Shown: positions 43,557-53,764, counted from the stretch's first letter. The stretch: 64,000 bases of DNA from Sediminitomix flava (GCF_003149185.1 NZ_QGDO01000001.1:806001-870000), one strand, 5' to 3'. The notes: generated by a model not told the origin, from the sequence alone. A program made the numbers and translations.

Positions 43557-44438
43557 TTAGCTCAAACAAGCGATTTTCTCACCCATTTTCACTGTTGTTT
43601 CATATCCGTTTGAAGTGTTCGCAACCAAATCTTGATCGAACATTATTTTTCCTTTTTCAAAGAACAACACAAGTGTAGAACCTCCAAAAGTGAAATAACC
43701 TTTCTCATCTCCTTTTTCTACTTCAGAATTAGCTGCATAAGTCTGAATAATACTTCCTACCAATGTTGCACCTACTTCACTAATTAAAATATCTCCAGCT
43801 TCAGCCGTTTTTAAGATGCTATATGTTCTTTTATTCTGACAGAAAATTTCGAGTGATTTATCAAGTGCCAAAGGCGAAACAGAAAAGTAGTCTCCTTTGA
43901 TCAAGTGCGTCTCACTTACTTGTCCACTAGCAGGAAAGTGGAAACGGTGATAATCAGCTGGAGCCAATCGAATAATTGCCATGCTACCATTCTGATACTT
44001 CTGAACCAACTCTTGATTATTAAGAAAAGTATCGACACCGAAAGAACTTCCTTTTACAAAGAACTCTTTAACATTCTCCATATTTGGGAAAACCAAAATT
44101 TTTCCGTCTGCAGGAGATACAATTCCATCACTGATTTTACGCGTATTAGGTTTTAATTTTCTGTAGAAAAAATCATTGAAAGAAGTGTATTCTTTAGGTT
44201 CAAATTCGGCAAGATCAATTCCGTGTTTCTCAACAAAGCCCTTAATATATTTCTTAGAGAAAGATGTATTCATTACCCTTCCGACAAGAGCTGATACAAA
44301 CTTTCGCTTTAACAAGAAACTAAGTGTAAGTTTACCTAAGGGTTTCTGATATAAAAAAGCAATAGTTTTAGCTCCAGGGATTAACTCGGTAATTTCAATC
44401 CCTTCTTCTCTTTCTATATATGTAACAGAAGACTCCAT
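43557..44438 (-). CDS. psd: Phosphatidylserine decarboxylase proenzyme
   Basis: A 293-residue membrane-associated enzyme that makes phosphatidylethanolamine. The self-cleavage site is the GGST motif at about 251-254 (YFTFGGSTLVLFFEKGK), where the serine becomes the pyruvoyl group. Upstream conserved blocks are EYTSFNDFFYRKLKPNTRKI, VSPADGKILVF and IIRLAPADYHRFHFPASGQV. The length is like E. coli Psd. It has a good promoter (-33 TTTG 22 bases from TATATTTG). With the convergent OlsF-like gene it forms a small membrane-lipid neighbourhood. Confidence 0.92.
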   Translation of the reverse strand: MESSVTYIEREEGIEITELIPGAKTIAFLYQKPLGKLTLSFLLKRKFVSALVGRVMNTSFSKKYIKGFVEKHGIDLAEFEPKEYTSFNDFFYRKLKPNTRKISDGIVSPADGKILVFPNMENVKEFFVKGSSFGVDTFLNNQELVQKYQNGSMAIIRLAPADYHRFHFPASGQVSETHLIKGDYFSVSPLALDKSLEIFCQNKRTYSILKTAEAGDILISEVGATLVGSIIQTYAANSEVEKGDEKGYFTFGGSTLVLFFEKGKIMFDQDLVANTSNGYETTVKMGEKIACLS

Positions 44439-44487
44439 TTTTATATTTTCTATATTCGACTATTGACCTATTTTAAAAAGCTAACTG

Positions 44488-44521
44488 CAAATATAGCCTT
44501 TTTAATTGAAAACTTCTCAAA
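44488..44521 (-). promoter_or_regulatory. Promoter of psd (-33 and -7)
   Basis: On the minus strand TTTG (complement of 44518-44521) is 22 bases before TATATTTG (complement of 44488-44495), the best match in the window to the Bacteroidota consensus TTG-N17-23-TAnnTTTG. The leader is about 45 bases. Confidence 0.65.
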
Positions 44522-44642
44522 GCCTTCATTCCCAAACGTCAAATCAATATTCTAAGGCCTGATAATCAATTACTATAACATTATAACAATGTATCTTAAC
44601 GATTGTATGGTCTTTTTGTGAAAATATATGTTTTTTAAAGAC

Positions 44643-45644
44643 TTAAGACATTAGCAAAAAGTCTTCTTCTTCACTAAATCCTCTACTTAAAAGAAACTTT
44701 CGAACCTCTTCTCCCATCCCTCTATTTGAGACATAAGAAAGAATAAAGCCCTTGAAGTTCTCTTTTTGTAAATCTTTATAGAAAAGACATTCTGAACCTA
44801 ATTTGTCTTTTTTTATGTCAATATAGCCTTCTATTTCAATCCCATGACTTAGTAAAAACTCGGCTCTTTGTCTCGAACGTTTTCCAGCACCCCATATCCA
44901 AACTTTAGGATAAAAATCTGAATTCCATTTTAGCCAATCCGCTAAATATTTGGTTTTTAATTTATAGAAAGCATCAACTTCATAGCGTTCGTCCGTACGC
45001 GTAAGTCTTCCTTTTGAATCTTTCCAAACCAATACATCATCCTCAACCTTTCCAAATACGACTCCATTTGAAAGCCATCTCAAAATCAAATCATAATCTT
45101 CAGGAAAATCGCCATCTCTATAACTTCCATATTGCTCAAAAACAGTTCTTCGAGCCATCAAACTAGGGTTAATGACAGGCAATTCTACGAATCGATTTCG
45201 CCAGATATCATCATGGTTTTGTAATTGATTTGCCCAGTTTACAAAATGCTCAAAACCATCAGAGTTGATTTCTGTGCCTTCATAAATAACCTTACCTGTT
45301 ACAGCATCAATTGAGCTATTTTTATCTAATAATTTTATTTGGGAAGATAAACGTGAAGGTAATGCTTCATCGTCAGCATCCATACGAGCGATATACTCTC
45401 CCTTGGCAACTGACAATCCCTTATTAAAAGCAAATACAACCCCTTGTTGATGTTCATCTAGGAGTTGTATTTGTTTTGACTGGTTTGCCAATTCTTCAGC
45501 GAGTTCTCGGCTCTGATCTGTTGAGTTATTGTTAACTAAGATTAGCTCTAAATCACAAGAAACAGACTGATTTAATATACTTTTCACTGCTTTTTCCAAA
45601 GTCTTTTCAGCATTGAAAAAAGGAATGATAATAGAAACTTTCAA
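44643..45644 (-). CDS. Family 2 glycosyltransferase with extra C-terminal Rossmann-like domain
   Basis: A 333-residue cytoplasmic or membrane-peripheral protein. The GT2 domain (1-220) starts VSIIPFFNAEKTLEKAVKSI and carries the metal-binding ARMDADDEALPSRL motif. Residues about 240-333 form an added domain beginning VWIWGAGKRSRQRAEFLLSH and GIEIEGYIDI, whose GAG near a beta strand resembles a dinucleotide or nucleotide-sugar-binding turn. The sugar donor and acceptor are unknown. It starts 11 bases after the TetR gene, so the two are co-transcribed from the TetR promoter. Confidence 0.82.
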   Translation of the reverse strand: MKVSIIIPFFNAEKTLEKAVKSILNQSVSCDLELILVNNNSTDQSRELAEELANQSKQIQLLDEHQQGVVFAFNKGLSVAKGEYIARMDADDEALPSRLSSQIKLLDKNSSIDAVTGKVIYEGTEINSDGFEHFVNWANQLQNHDDIWRNRFVELPVINPSLMARRTVFEQYGSYRDGDFPEDYDLILRWLSNGVVFGKVEDDVLVWKDSKGRLTRTDERYEVDAFYKLKTKYLADWLKWNSDFYPKVWIWGAGKRSRQRAEFLLSHGIEIEGYIDIKKDKLGSECLFYKDLQKENFKGFILSYVSNRGMGEEVRKFLLSRGFSEEEDFLLMS

Positions 45645-45655
45645 ACTAAAATTGA

Positions 45656-46237
45656 TTATTTAAGTGCTTTGATACACAGTTTAGCGGCTCTTTTTGCATC
45701 TTTTTCACTCAATGGTTCTGATGAAAAAATACCTTTTACACGTAAAGATGCTAATTCAATTGGAATAGCTGGAAAAACTGCAACAAATTCTTCAGTAGTA
45801 ATATCTTCGCTTACACATCCTTTTGCTTTCCCTACTTCACATAGTTTTTCTAAAGATTCAGGAATACTTCTTAGAAAATCTTCCGACATTAAGAAAGTAT
45901 AATCATTCATGAGCATATTCAGAAACTTTGCTCTTGAAGGAGCTTCGTTTGCTAGACGGAATATATTCATAATAATTGCGAATAGCACATCCTCGAAGTC
46001 ATCATTATTTTCGGACTGCTCAAGGATATTTGATTTAAAATCCTTAATATAGGAGATGTATAAGTCTTGAACCAGCGCTTGTTTACTTGGGTAATGACGA
46101 TAAAGATAGCCGTCTGCTACACCCGCCTTTTTAGCTATTGCTGAGACAGATGCGCCTCCGTATCCTTTATCTACTACCATTTCGATAGTAGCTTCTTTTA
46201 TCCTTTCGATTTTCGATTCATCAATGCTTTTCGCCAT
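45656..46237 (-). CDS. TetR-family transcriptional repressor
   Basis: A 193-residue DNA-binding protein. The N-terminal helix-turn-helix (about 10-55) is classic TetR: IKEATIEMVVDKGYGGASVS, then AIAKKAGVADGYLYRHYPSK. The C-terminal ligand domain (60-193) is helical and shows no recognisable ligand motif. A palindrome 14 bases upstream of its ATG (46251-46266) is probably its own operator, so it likely represses itself and the downstream glycosyltransferase. Confidence 0.9.
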   Translation of the reverse strand: MAKSIDESKIERIKEATIEMVVDKGYGGASVSAIAKKAGVADGYLYRHYPSKQALVQDLYISYIKDFKSNILEQSENNDDFEDVLFAIIMNIFRLANEAPSRAKFLNMLMNDYTFLMSEDFLRSIPESLEKLCEVGKAKGCVSEDITTEEFVAVFPAIPIELASLRVKGIFSSEPLSEKDAKRAAKLCIKALK

Positions 46238-46250
46238 ATCCTATTTATTA

Positions 46251-46275
46251 GTGAATGTTCATTCACTGACAATAT
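46251..46275 (-). promoter_or_regulatory. TetR autoregulatory operator overlapping promoter
   Basis: GTGAATG-tt-CATTCAC (46251-46266) is a perfect 7-base palindrome of the usual TetR kind. Next to it the minus strand reads TATATTG (46269-46275), one T short of the -7 consensus, so a bound repressor would sit on the transcription start. Confidence 0.7.
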
Positions 46276-46290
46276 ACCTTCATGAATTCA

Positions 46291-46332
46291 AAAAAAAAAG
46301 TTCGCTTTCCAAATAAATGGAAAACGAACTTT
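46291..46332 (-). terminator. Intrinsic terminator of enolase
   Basis: AAAGTTCGCTTTCCA (46297-46311) pairs with TGGAAAACGAACTTT (46318-46332) with one mismatch, and the minus strand then has about nine T residues. Confidence 0.88.
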
Positions 46333-46354
46333 CTATGTTTATTATTCAAACAGA

Positions 46355-47668
<1,314 letters not shown>

Positions 47669-47706
47669 TTAATATAGTTAATGAATGATGTGTTCGAGAA
47701 CGAGTC

Positions 47707-47714
47707 CAAAGATA
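47707..47714 (-). promoter_or_regulatory. -7 promoter element of enolase
   Basis: The minus strand reads TATCTTTG (TAnnTTTG), 48 bases before the ATG. A TTTTTTGAC sequence lies 15 bases further upstream, slightly closer than the usual -33 distance. Confidence 0.6.
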
Positions 47715-47878
47715 AAAGAAAGCCCTAGTCAAAAAATATGACTTAAATCAGTAAGACTTAGAGAGATTTTATTGCTTTCCTACATGACATCGTTCATAAC
47801 ACACTACTATTATTTTGATTTTACTCATAATCAAATTAATAACCCTTTCTGAGCCTGTTTAAATCCCGATTGGCTTTT

Positions 47879-49078
47879 TTAAATCTTTATGATTCCTTCA
47901 GAAATTTTTGTGTAAACTTTCTGAAAATTCAATATTCCCTTTGTGTGAAGTCTGATTTTTTCGCCTTTCGTTTCTAAAAAGCCTTCATTTTCCAAATATT
48001 TTAGAGGTGTAGGATCAACGCTAAATCCAGTATTTTCAAAAAATAATGAAAGATCAAGTTGCATACTTTCCAGAATACCTTTCAATCGTTCTTGTGCTAG
48101 CTTCAAATCATCTGTCACTTCTTTAACCATCATAGATGGAAAAAGACCTTCATTTACTTTTTCTCTAAAAGAGGCTAAATCGGGAGCATTGAAGCAGCGA
48201 AAATTTCCAATCTTTCCCCCTGCCCCACTTCCTAGAGGAATCATATCTCTATTTCCATAAGGAGTTCGAGTATATCTACATTCTTTTCCGTCTTTAGCGT
48301 AATTCTTGGTATTCCAATGTACATACCCTCCTTTCACGGCAGTTTCCATGGCTATGAGTTGCATCTCTTCTACCAACTTTTCTTCGGGTAGATTAACTTT
48401 CCCACTTTCGACCCTTTTCTTCAAAGGTGTATCTCCTAAAAGCTGTAACCTATATGATGACAAATTATCAACCCCAAAATCGATGGCAATTTCAATTTGT
48501 TCTTTTACATGATCTAATGTCTGGTTGGGTAATCCGTACATCAAATCTGTATTCAGAGTAAATCCTTCTTCTTGTATTTGATAAATGAGTTTTTTAATCT
48601 GATGAAAATCGGCTGGTCTCCCCAAAAGATTTCTGGTCTCTTTATCAAAAGCTTGAATACCCAAACTTATTCTATTCACTCCATACTTCTTTAGGAGCTT
48701 TAATTTTTCAAGATCAAGATGTCTAACGGTACTTTCAACTGTAAATTCATAGTCTGAAGAAAAACTTAGATACTTCGTCAAGTTTGCTAATATTGCTTCT
48801 AGCTGATGATTCTCTAAAACTGTTGGCGTACCTCCTCCAAAAAAGAAAACGTCAAAAGGTGCTTCTTGAAAGTAAGGAAGATGAAAATGATTTTGCATTT
48901 GCTTGACCACTAGCTCTGCATAATCAGATTGCTTGGCTGTAGTATATTTATAGAAAGGACAATAATTACATCTAGAAGCACAAAATGGGGTATGAAAATA
49001 CAATACTCGTTCTGCTTTTCTCGGACTGTTTTCAAACACATTTTCTAAAGAAACTGTGTCAACTTTAGTAGTCATCAT
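47879..49078 (-). CDS. HutW/ChuW-like radical SAM heme-utilisation enzyme
   Basis: A 399-residue radical SAM protein of the HemN/HemW superfamily. The cluster-binding cysteines are C33, C37 and C40 in FHTPFCASRCNYCPFYKY, and FFFGGGTPTVLE is the SAM-binding glycine motif. The YCPF form and the position at the end of a heme uptake locus point to HutW/ChuW, which opens the heme ring without oxygen (anaerobilin synthase) rather than the housekeeping chaperone HemW. This choice is inference; a HemW-like role or coproporphyrinogen dehydrogenase remains possible. A terminator lies between it and hmuY, so it may be expressed by read-through or from its own weak promoter. Confidence 0.72.
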   Translation of the reverse strand: MMTTKVDTVSLENVFENSPRKAERVLYFHTPFCASRCNYCPFYKYTTAKQSDYAELVVKQMQNHFHLPYFQEAPFDVFFFGGGTPTVLENHQLEAILANLTKYLSFSSDYEFTVESTVRHLDLEKLKLLKKYGVNRISLGIQAFDKETRNLLGRPADFHQIKKLIYQIQEEGFTLNTDLMYGLPNQTLDHVKEQIEIAIDFGVDNLSSYRLQLLGDTPLKKRVESGKVNLPEEKLVEEMQLIAMETAVKGGYVHWNTKNYAKDGKECRYTRTPYGNRDMIPLGSGAGGKIGNFRCFNAPDLASFREKVNEGLFPSMMVKEVTDDLKLAQERLKGILESMQLDLSLFFENTGFSVDPTPLKYLENEGFLETKGEKIRLHTKGILNFQKVYTKISEGIIKI

Positions 49079-49152
49079 AATCTAATGATTTTAGTCACTA
49101 TCGTTTATAAACAAAGAGAAGAAGAGAGCAAAGCCCCCTTCTTCAAGACACA

Positions 49153-49217
49153 TATAAAAAAGACAAAGATGAAGTAGACAAAAGCGCCATGCCTACTCTG
49201 ACAGGTTTTCATCTTTG
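49153..49217 (-). terminator. Probable terminator after hmuY
   Basis: On the minus strand CAAAGATGAA (complement of 49208-49217) pairs with TTCATCTTTG (complement of 49164-49173) and is followed by tctttttta. The loop is 34 bases, so termination may be partial, allowing read-through into the radical SAM gene. Confidence 0.55.
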
Positions 49218-49247
49218 ATTGTTCTACCTATTATTCATCGTTTAAAT

Positions 49248-50267
49248 CTACTGTAGTTCAGTATACTCAAACTGTTGATACCCACGCTCGCCTTCAGTAT
49301 TCAACATCGCTGTGATTCTCATTTTCACCACATTTCCATCTAAATCTTCAATCAAGTAAAATTGGTTTGGAGTAATCGTATAGGTGTACGTTGAGAAATC
49401 AAATACTCTCCAAGATGATCCAATTGTAGTTCTTGATGAAGAGAATTCTGGATTCAAAGTTTCTAAATCAACTTCTGTAAATGATGCGAAATCAACACTT
49501 GTTTCTAATTCATCAATCAAAGCAACTTTTACTCCTTGATTTTGGATGATGTAGTCCTTGTACGCTACTGCTACTCCTTCCTGACGAGCTGTTGTCTGAG
49601 TAAATGCAATATCCCAATCGCCTTTCGCAGGTTCTACTGACACTGCACCACTTTCAAATGACACATAAGAGAAATTATACATCGCATCTTTTTCTACTGT
49701 ATACATTTCTTGTGTATCAAAAGCATCTGTACTTGCAGTAATTACTTTATAGCCACCATTTTCTTGAAGCACTTGTACCAAAGCCCACGAAGTAGCTGAT
49801 GAATTTTGTTTGATCACAAAAATTTCATTGTCACTTGCAGTTGAGCTAATCGCAGGGATTGCAGTATCTGTTATAAACTCACTTGGATTATCTACATGAC
49901 CTTCCATTGTTTGGTAACCACCAGGAAGCATCGCTACTGCTGCCTCAATTGCTTCTGAAGTTAATTCTGACCAATCGTTTATCCCTGTAGTTGCTGCTTC
50001 AGCTCCAGCCGCGTAATTGATTTTAGCAACAAACTCACTTCCGTTAGATAAAGCTAAATCCCAAGAGTTATTTGCCACTCTTGTCGTCACAGAATCATTC
50101 AAGTTTATATATACCTGATGATCTTGAGCATCGCCACCCATATCTACATTTATAACTGCTCCAATCGGTTCTTCTACTTTAAATGTATCGTCTTCTGAAC
50201 ATGAAGAAAATGCTGTTGCTAAAAATGCTAGTCCGATAAAAGTTGATTGTAATCTCATGATTCTCAT
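49248..50267 (-). CDS. HmuY-family heme-binding lipoprotein with tandem HmuY-like units
   Basis: A 339-residue outer-membrane lipoprotein. The signal peptide ends in ATAFSSCSED, with the lipobox cysteine around residue 22. Two HmuY-like halves are visible: about 45-190 (with NNSWDLALSNGSEFVAKINY) and about 195-339 (with GDWDIAFTQTTARQEGVAVA and ITPNQFYLIEDLDGNVVKMR). The second half fits HmuY best. HmuY captures heme, also from host hemoproteins, and passes it to the TonB receptor. The known protein is about 216 residues, so this one is longer by an apparent duplication. The receptor gene ends 48 bases upstream; the two form a pair. Confidence 0.8.
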   Translation of the reverse strand: MRIMRLQSTFIGLAFLATAFSSCSEDDTFKVEEPIGAVINVDMGGDAQDHQVYINLNDSVTTRVANNSWDLALSNGSEFVAKINYAAGAEAATTGINDWSELTSEAIEAAVAMLPGGYQTMEGHVDNPSEFITDTAIPAISSTASDNEIFVIKQNSSATSWALVQVLQENGGYKVITASTDAFDTQEMYTVEKDAMYNFSYVSFESGAVSVEPAKGDWDIAFTQTTARQEGVAVAYKDYIIQNQGVKVALIDELETSVDFASFTEVDLETLNPEFSSSRTTIGSSWRVFDFSTYTYTITPNQFYLIEDLDGNVVKMRITAMLNTEGERGYQQFEYTELQ

Positions 50268-50315
50268 TTTATATTTGTTTTCTTGTATTTAGTATGAAGT
50301 TTTATCTATGCTTAT

Positions 50316-52556
50316 TTAATTTCTGAAGCTTGTGCTTAAGGCGTATGATAGCCTTAAAAAATATGACCTACCATAACTCACCTGACGGCTCCCTCCGCCA
50401 GAATGTGTACCACCTCCTCCACTTGCTCCAATTGTGGTCACATCTAGTAAGTTTTTGATACCACCCGTCAGTGAAAAACCTTTTGGCAATGCTTTTACTA
50501 AAGTCAGATCAACCCATTGATAAGGCTCTGTTTCTCCCATAAAAACATTTCCATCTTGATCTGAATAAGGGTCAAAACTTGCTCCTGTATATTTGAAAAA
50601 TAGAGAAGATCTTAAGCCAATTCTTTTGAAATTGTAACTAAGATTTGTGTTAAAGTCTGGAGTGTAGCTAAAGACATTAGATTGACTTTCATCCAATTGA
50701 TTTGTCACACCCATCAGGCCAAATCCTACCGTTAATCCAAACTTTTCACCAAAGAATGAGGCATTGGAATTGAAGCCAGTAGACTTCTGACTTAGTAAAT
50801 TAATGTTGTAGAAGTTACCACTACCATCAGCCGCCGCCGCAGTCGTGATCATATTCTCTAAATCCGTATAGTAGCTTGAAAGCTCTAGTTTTAGGTTATT
50901 CTTTTCTGAAATTTGATGCACATAGGTTAACCCTAACTGTACCGTATTGGATGTTTCTGGAATAAGGTCAGGATTGCCAAAAATATTATGGTTATCATCT
51001 ACAAAATTGTAGTAAAGGTCTTTCAGCTCAGGTGCTCTAAATCCTTTTCCATATCCAGCTCTCAAATTAAGATCTTCAGTAAGTTTATATTTTACATTCA
51101 ACTGCGGAATAAGCGGTGCATCAAAAAGAGAATTATTGATATATCTGATACCCGGCATAACTTTTAAGTTGTTGAACTTAAATTCTGTAACTGCATAAAC
51201 TCCTAAGTCAGAGATGCTACGTTCTCCATCAATTTTATCACCTGCTCCAGCTTCATGTACAAATTCATATCCCGCAGTTAAGGATAAGAGATCTCCTGAT
51301 TTTCTGAATTCAGTTTTGTGATTAAATGACTTAATCCAATCTTTTGTATACTCTTGAGCTAAAAACTCTTTAATACCAGAAATACCATTAACAGAGTAGG
51401 TTTTCTTTTCTCTTTCGAAATCTGTAAAAGCAAAAAATGTATGAAGACGAGTATCTTTATTGAATCTATATTCTGCCTGTAGATATTGCATTAATCTACT
51501 TGTTTCGTACTCGTCATCAATTGCATAAGCTTCTTGACCTACACCCTGTGGTTCACCCAAATCTCTAATGACTTCAGCCATATTATCTAGGCGATAAAAA
51601 ATATCCCATCGTTGAGAATTGTAACGAAGCAATCCGCCTGTTTGCAGTTGCTTTTTGGGTAACCATTCATGTCCTCTTTTTTCTAGAGCATCAGCTTTCC
51701 AACCATAAAATTGGTTATAAGCTAGGTCGGTCACCAAAGTAATTCTATCGGTTATTTGTGCACCTGCTCGAACAATTTGAGCTCTTTTCCCTTGATCTAA
51801 TCCATACTCAGAACCTACTGATTCTTCTTGCAATACCACATTTAGATTTAGATCATTGCTCAAAGATTTTTTGGTAATAATATTGATAACTCCAGCCAAT
51901 GCATCTGCCCCAAAACTCACTGCCATAGGCCCTTCAATAATCTCGATACGCTCAATGTTATTGACATTAACTTGCCCGAAGTCAACAGCGTTCTCAACTC
52001 CTACACCACCAGCCATCGGTACTCCATCCATCAATACTTTTACATATTTTGCTGACAAGCCCTGCATCGTAATATTGGAAGAACCAGTTGCCCCGTCTTG
52101 TTCAAAGCGAATATTGGTCATATTCTGAAGAACTGATTCTACACTTAAGGCTCCCATCTGCTGAATCTGAGAAGCTGAAACCGTTCTAATTTTATAAGTT
52201 GCATTACGAATAGATTGTGCCTCTGATAGACCTGTTACAACCACTTCGTCTAAACGAAAATCTTTGGGTTTTAGACGTATCGTTTTAGTCTCGTCAGATG
52301 GTATTGTTATTTGCTGTGCTTCATAATTAACATGATGTACAACAATGCTATATGCTTTAGCTATTTGGGGTAATTTTATTTTCCCTTTACGATCTGTGAA
52401 TAGACAGAATTCCTCTTTTGACCCTACAGCTTTCCCAGCTACAACAACTCCAACGATACGTTCTTCTGTATTGGCATCAATACATGTTACTTCTTGCGCC
52501 ATCAGAGTCGAAGTAATAATGAACAGTAAAGCTATGATGTTAAAAAGTACTTTCAT
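50316..52556 (-). CDS. TonB-dependent heme receptor (HmuR-like)
   Basis: A 746-residue outer-membrane receptor. A signal peptide (1-20) is followed by a CarboxypepD_reg-like domain (about 22-95), a plug (about 105-225, with NIRFEQDGATGSSNITMQGL) and a 22-strand barrel. The heme-receptor signature is clear: FRAP at 506-509, a histidine at 523 and NPDL at 528-531, as in HmuR/HemR, where these bind heme. It is the first gene of the receptor-hmuY unit. A copy of the 25-base shared motif (52593-52617) lies 37 bases upstream of the start and should control it. Confidence 0.9.
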   Translation of the reverse strand: MKVLFNIIALLFIITSTLMAQEVTCIDANTEERIVGVVVAGKAVGSKEEFCLFTDRKGKIKLPQIAKAYSIVVHHVNYEAQQITIPSDETKTIRLKPKDFRLDEVVVTGLSEAQSIRNATYKIRTVSASQIQQMGALSVESVLQNMTNIRFEQDGATGSSNITMQGLSAKYVKVLMDGVPMAGGVGVENAVDFGQVNVNNIERIEIIEGPMAVSFGADALAGVINIITKKSLSNDLNLNVVLQEESVGSEYGLDQGKRAQIVRAGAQITDRITLVTDLAYNQFYGWKADALEKRGHEWLPKKQLQTGGLLRYNSQRWDIFYRLDNMAEVIRDLGEPQGVGQEAYAIDDEYETSRLMQYLQAEYRFNKDTRLHTFFAFTDFEREKKTYSVNGISGIKEFLAQEYTKDWIKSFNHKTEFRKSGDLLSLTAGYEFVHEAGAGDKIDGERSISDLGVYAVTEFKFNNLKVMPGIRYINNSLFDAPLIPQLNVKYKLTEDLNLRAGYGKGFRAPELKDLYYNFVDDNHNIFGNPDLIPETSNTVQLGLTYVHQISEKNNLKLELSSYYTDLENMITTAAAADGSGNFYNINLLSQKSTGFNSNASFFGEKFGLTVGFGLMGVTNQLDESQSNVFSYTPDFNTNLSYNFKRIGLRSSLFFKYTGASFDPYSDQDGNVFMGETEPYQWVDLTLVKALPKGFSLTGGIKNLLDVTTIGASGGGGTHSGGGSRQVSYGRSYFLRLSYALSTSFRN

Positions 52557-52592
52557 GACTATTTATAGAGGTCTTAGTTTATTTATTTATTA

Positions 52593-52617
52593 TTAGACTT
52601 ATTCTAAATAATAAGTC
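52593..52617. promoter_or_regulatory. Shared 25-base motif, copy A (before the heme receptor)
   Basis: The 25-base site starts TTAGACTTATT and ends AAGTC; GACTTATT and AATAAGTC form a perfect 8-base dyad, and TTAGA-cttat-TCTAA a second, inner one. It is nearly identical to copies B and C before hmuT. It lies between the terminator of the hmuTUVS unit and the receptor start, and is a candidate site for an iron- or heme-responsive repressor. Confidence 0.7.
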
Positions 52618-52618
52618 A

Positions 52619-52652
52619 AATAAAAAGCACAGGCTTGGGGTACCTGTACTTT
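52619..52652 (-). terminator. Intrinsic terminator of the hmuTUVS unit
   Basis: On the minus strand AAAGTACAGG (complement of 52643-52652) pairs with CCTGTGCTTT (complement of 52624-52633) with one wobble, followed by ttatttg. It ends the transporter transcript before the receptor promoter. Confidence 0.75.
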
Positions 52653-52664
52653 TAGGGTATACAA

Positions 52665-53723
52665 TTAGATACGCTCGAAATTATCTACTAGCGTTCTCCA
52701 ATTCTCATCTTCTGCTTGACCAGGTTTACGTAAACCGAAGAACTGAACAATCAACTTATTGTCATGATCAAATACTTCGATTGAAGTTACATGTCCATCT
52801 TCTGTTGGTTTCTTTACAACCCAAGCCGTATTGATATGTTCTTCGTTCAAATGCATGTTGAACTTAGGGTCCATGATATTTAACCAGTTACCCATAACCA
52901 ATACACGTTTCACTACATCTTGATGAATCTGAATGTTACCACGGCTACTTGCAAAAATCATGATTGGAAGCTCAGTTTCTGCTGCTTGCTCCAATAAATC
53001 TTTCAAGTTTACAGGGTCTATTTTGTATGTAAATTCACCTTTTACCAATTCGCAAGCATCGTATCTGTCAGCTTTATATTTACGGATCATTCCAAAGAAT
53101 TGGTGTGTGTCTTTCAACTCTCTCCAAGATTGTGTAAACTCTTCTTTGTCAATATCATGGATTGGCGTAGTTGACATGGGTTTGTAAGCTTCATAAGCCT
53201 GTACATCAGACTGATCTTCTGAGGTAAAATCAGCTACAAGCTTATCAAATGCCGCAATATCAGTATTTTCCTTCTTGTAAATTTTAATGACTGAATCCCC
53301 TTCTTTGTCATAGATATGAATACTCTCAGAGAATCCTTTTTTACTCTCTTGCTTCACAAAGAAACCTACAGCCCAATATTGCAAGAACATTCTTGTTTCA
53401 ATAGGACCAATAGAAAGTCCAGTACTACCATCAGGCATTACGTTCGTTTTTCCAAAATCACCTTTATGCTCAAGTACACAAGCTTCATTTCGTGTAATAC
53501 TCAATACCTCCTTCAATTCTGGTAAACGTTTTACAAAGTCAGCCCAATCCCCCGACAAACGAGTTACTTCACCATTTCCAATTTTTGATGCTAAAAGCTC
53601 AGCCTCAGAAACTCCAAGTTTTGTGGCAATATCACGAGGAAATATTCGCTTTCCTTCCGTATCAAAATTAGTCCAAGCTTCCAAAAGCTCTTTACCCTGT
53701 AGTCTTTGTGTACTAGTTGTCAT
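52665..53723 (-). CDS. HemS/ChuS-like hemin-degrading or heme-carrier protein
   Basis: A 352-residue cytoplasmic protein of the HemS/ChuS/ShuS family, the usual length (about 345) with two structurally repeated halves. N-terminal LQGKELLEAWTNFDTEGKRI and SITRNEACVLEHKGDFGKTN match the first half, and VLVMGNWLNIMDPKFNMHLN the second. These proteins receive heme from the importer and either degrade or store it. This is not the CobN-like HmuS of Porphyromonas/Bacteroides hmu loci, so the name hmuS is avoided. An in-frame ATG at 53816 overlaps hmuV and lacks conservation; ATG at 53723, 41 bases after hmuV, is preferred. Confidence 0.87.
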   Translation of the reverse strand: MTTSTQRLQGKELLEAWTNFDTEGKRIFPRDIATKLGVSEAELLASKIGNGEVTRLSGDWADFVKRLPELKEVLSITRNEACVLEHKGDFGKTNVMPDGSTGLSIGPIETRMFLQYWAVGFFVKQESKKGFSESIHIYDKEGDSVIKIYKKENTDIAAFDKLVADFTSEDQSDVQAYEAYKPMSTTPIHDIDKEEFTQSWRELKDTHQFFGMIRKYKADRYDACELVKGEFTYKIDPVNLKDLLEQAAETELPIMIFASSRGNIQIHQDVVKRVLVMGNWLNIMDPKFNMHLNEEHINTAWVVKKPTEDGHVTSIEVFDHDNKLIVQFFGLRKPGQAEDENWRTLVDNFERI

Positions 53724-53764
53724 ATCTATATATGTATCGTTTTTAATTCTATTATTATAATTTG

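Noticed and set aside
47879-49078. Naming the radical SAM gene hemW or hemN
   Set aside because: Its place at the end of a heme uptake locus and the YCPF form of the cluster motif fit HutW/ChuW better; kept as a lower-confidence call because superfamily members are hard to separate by eye.
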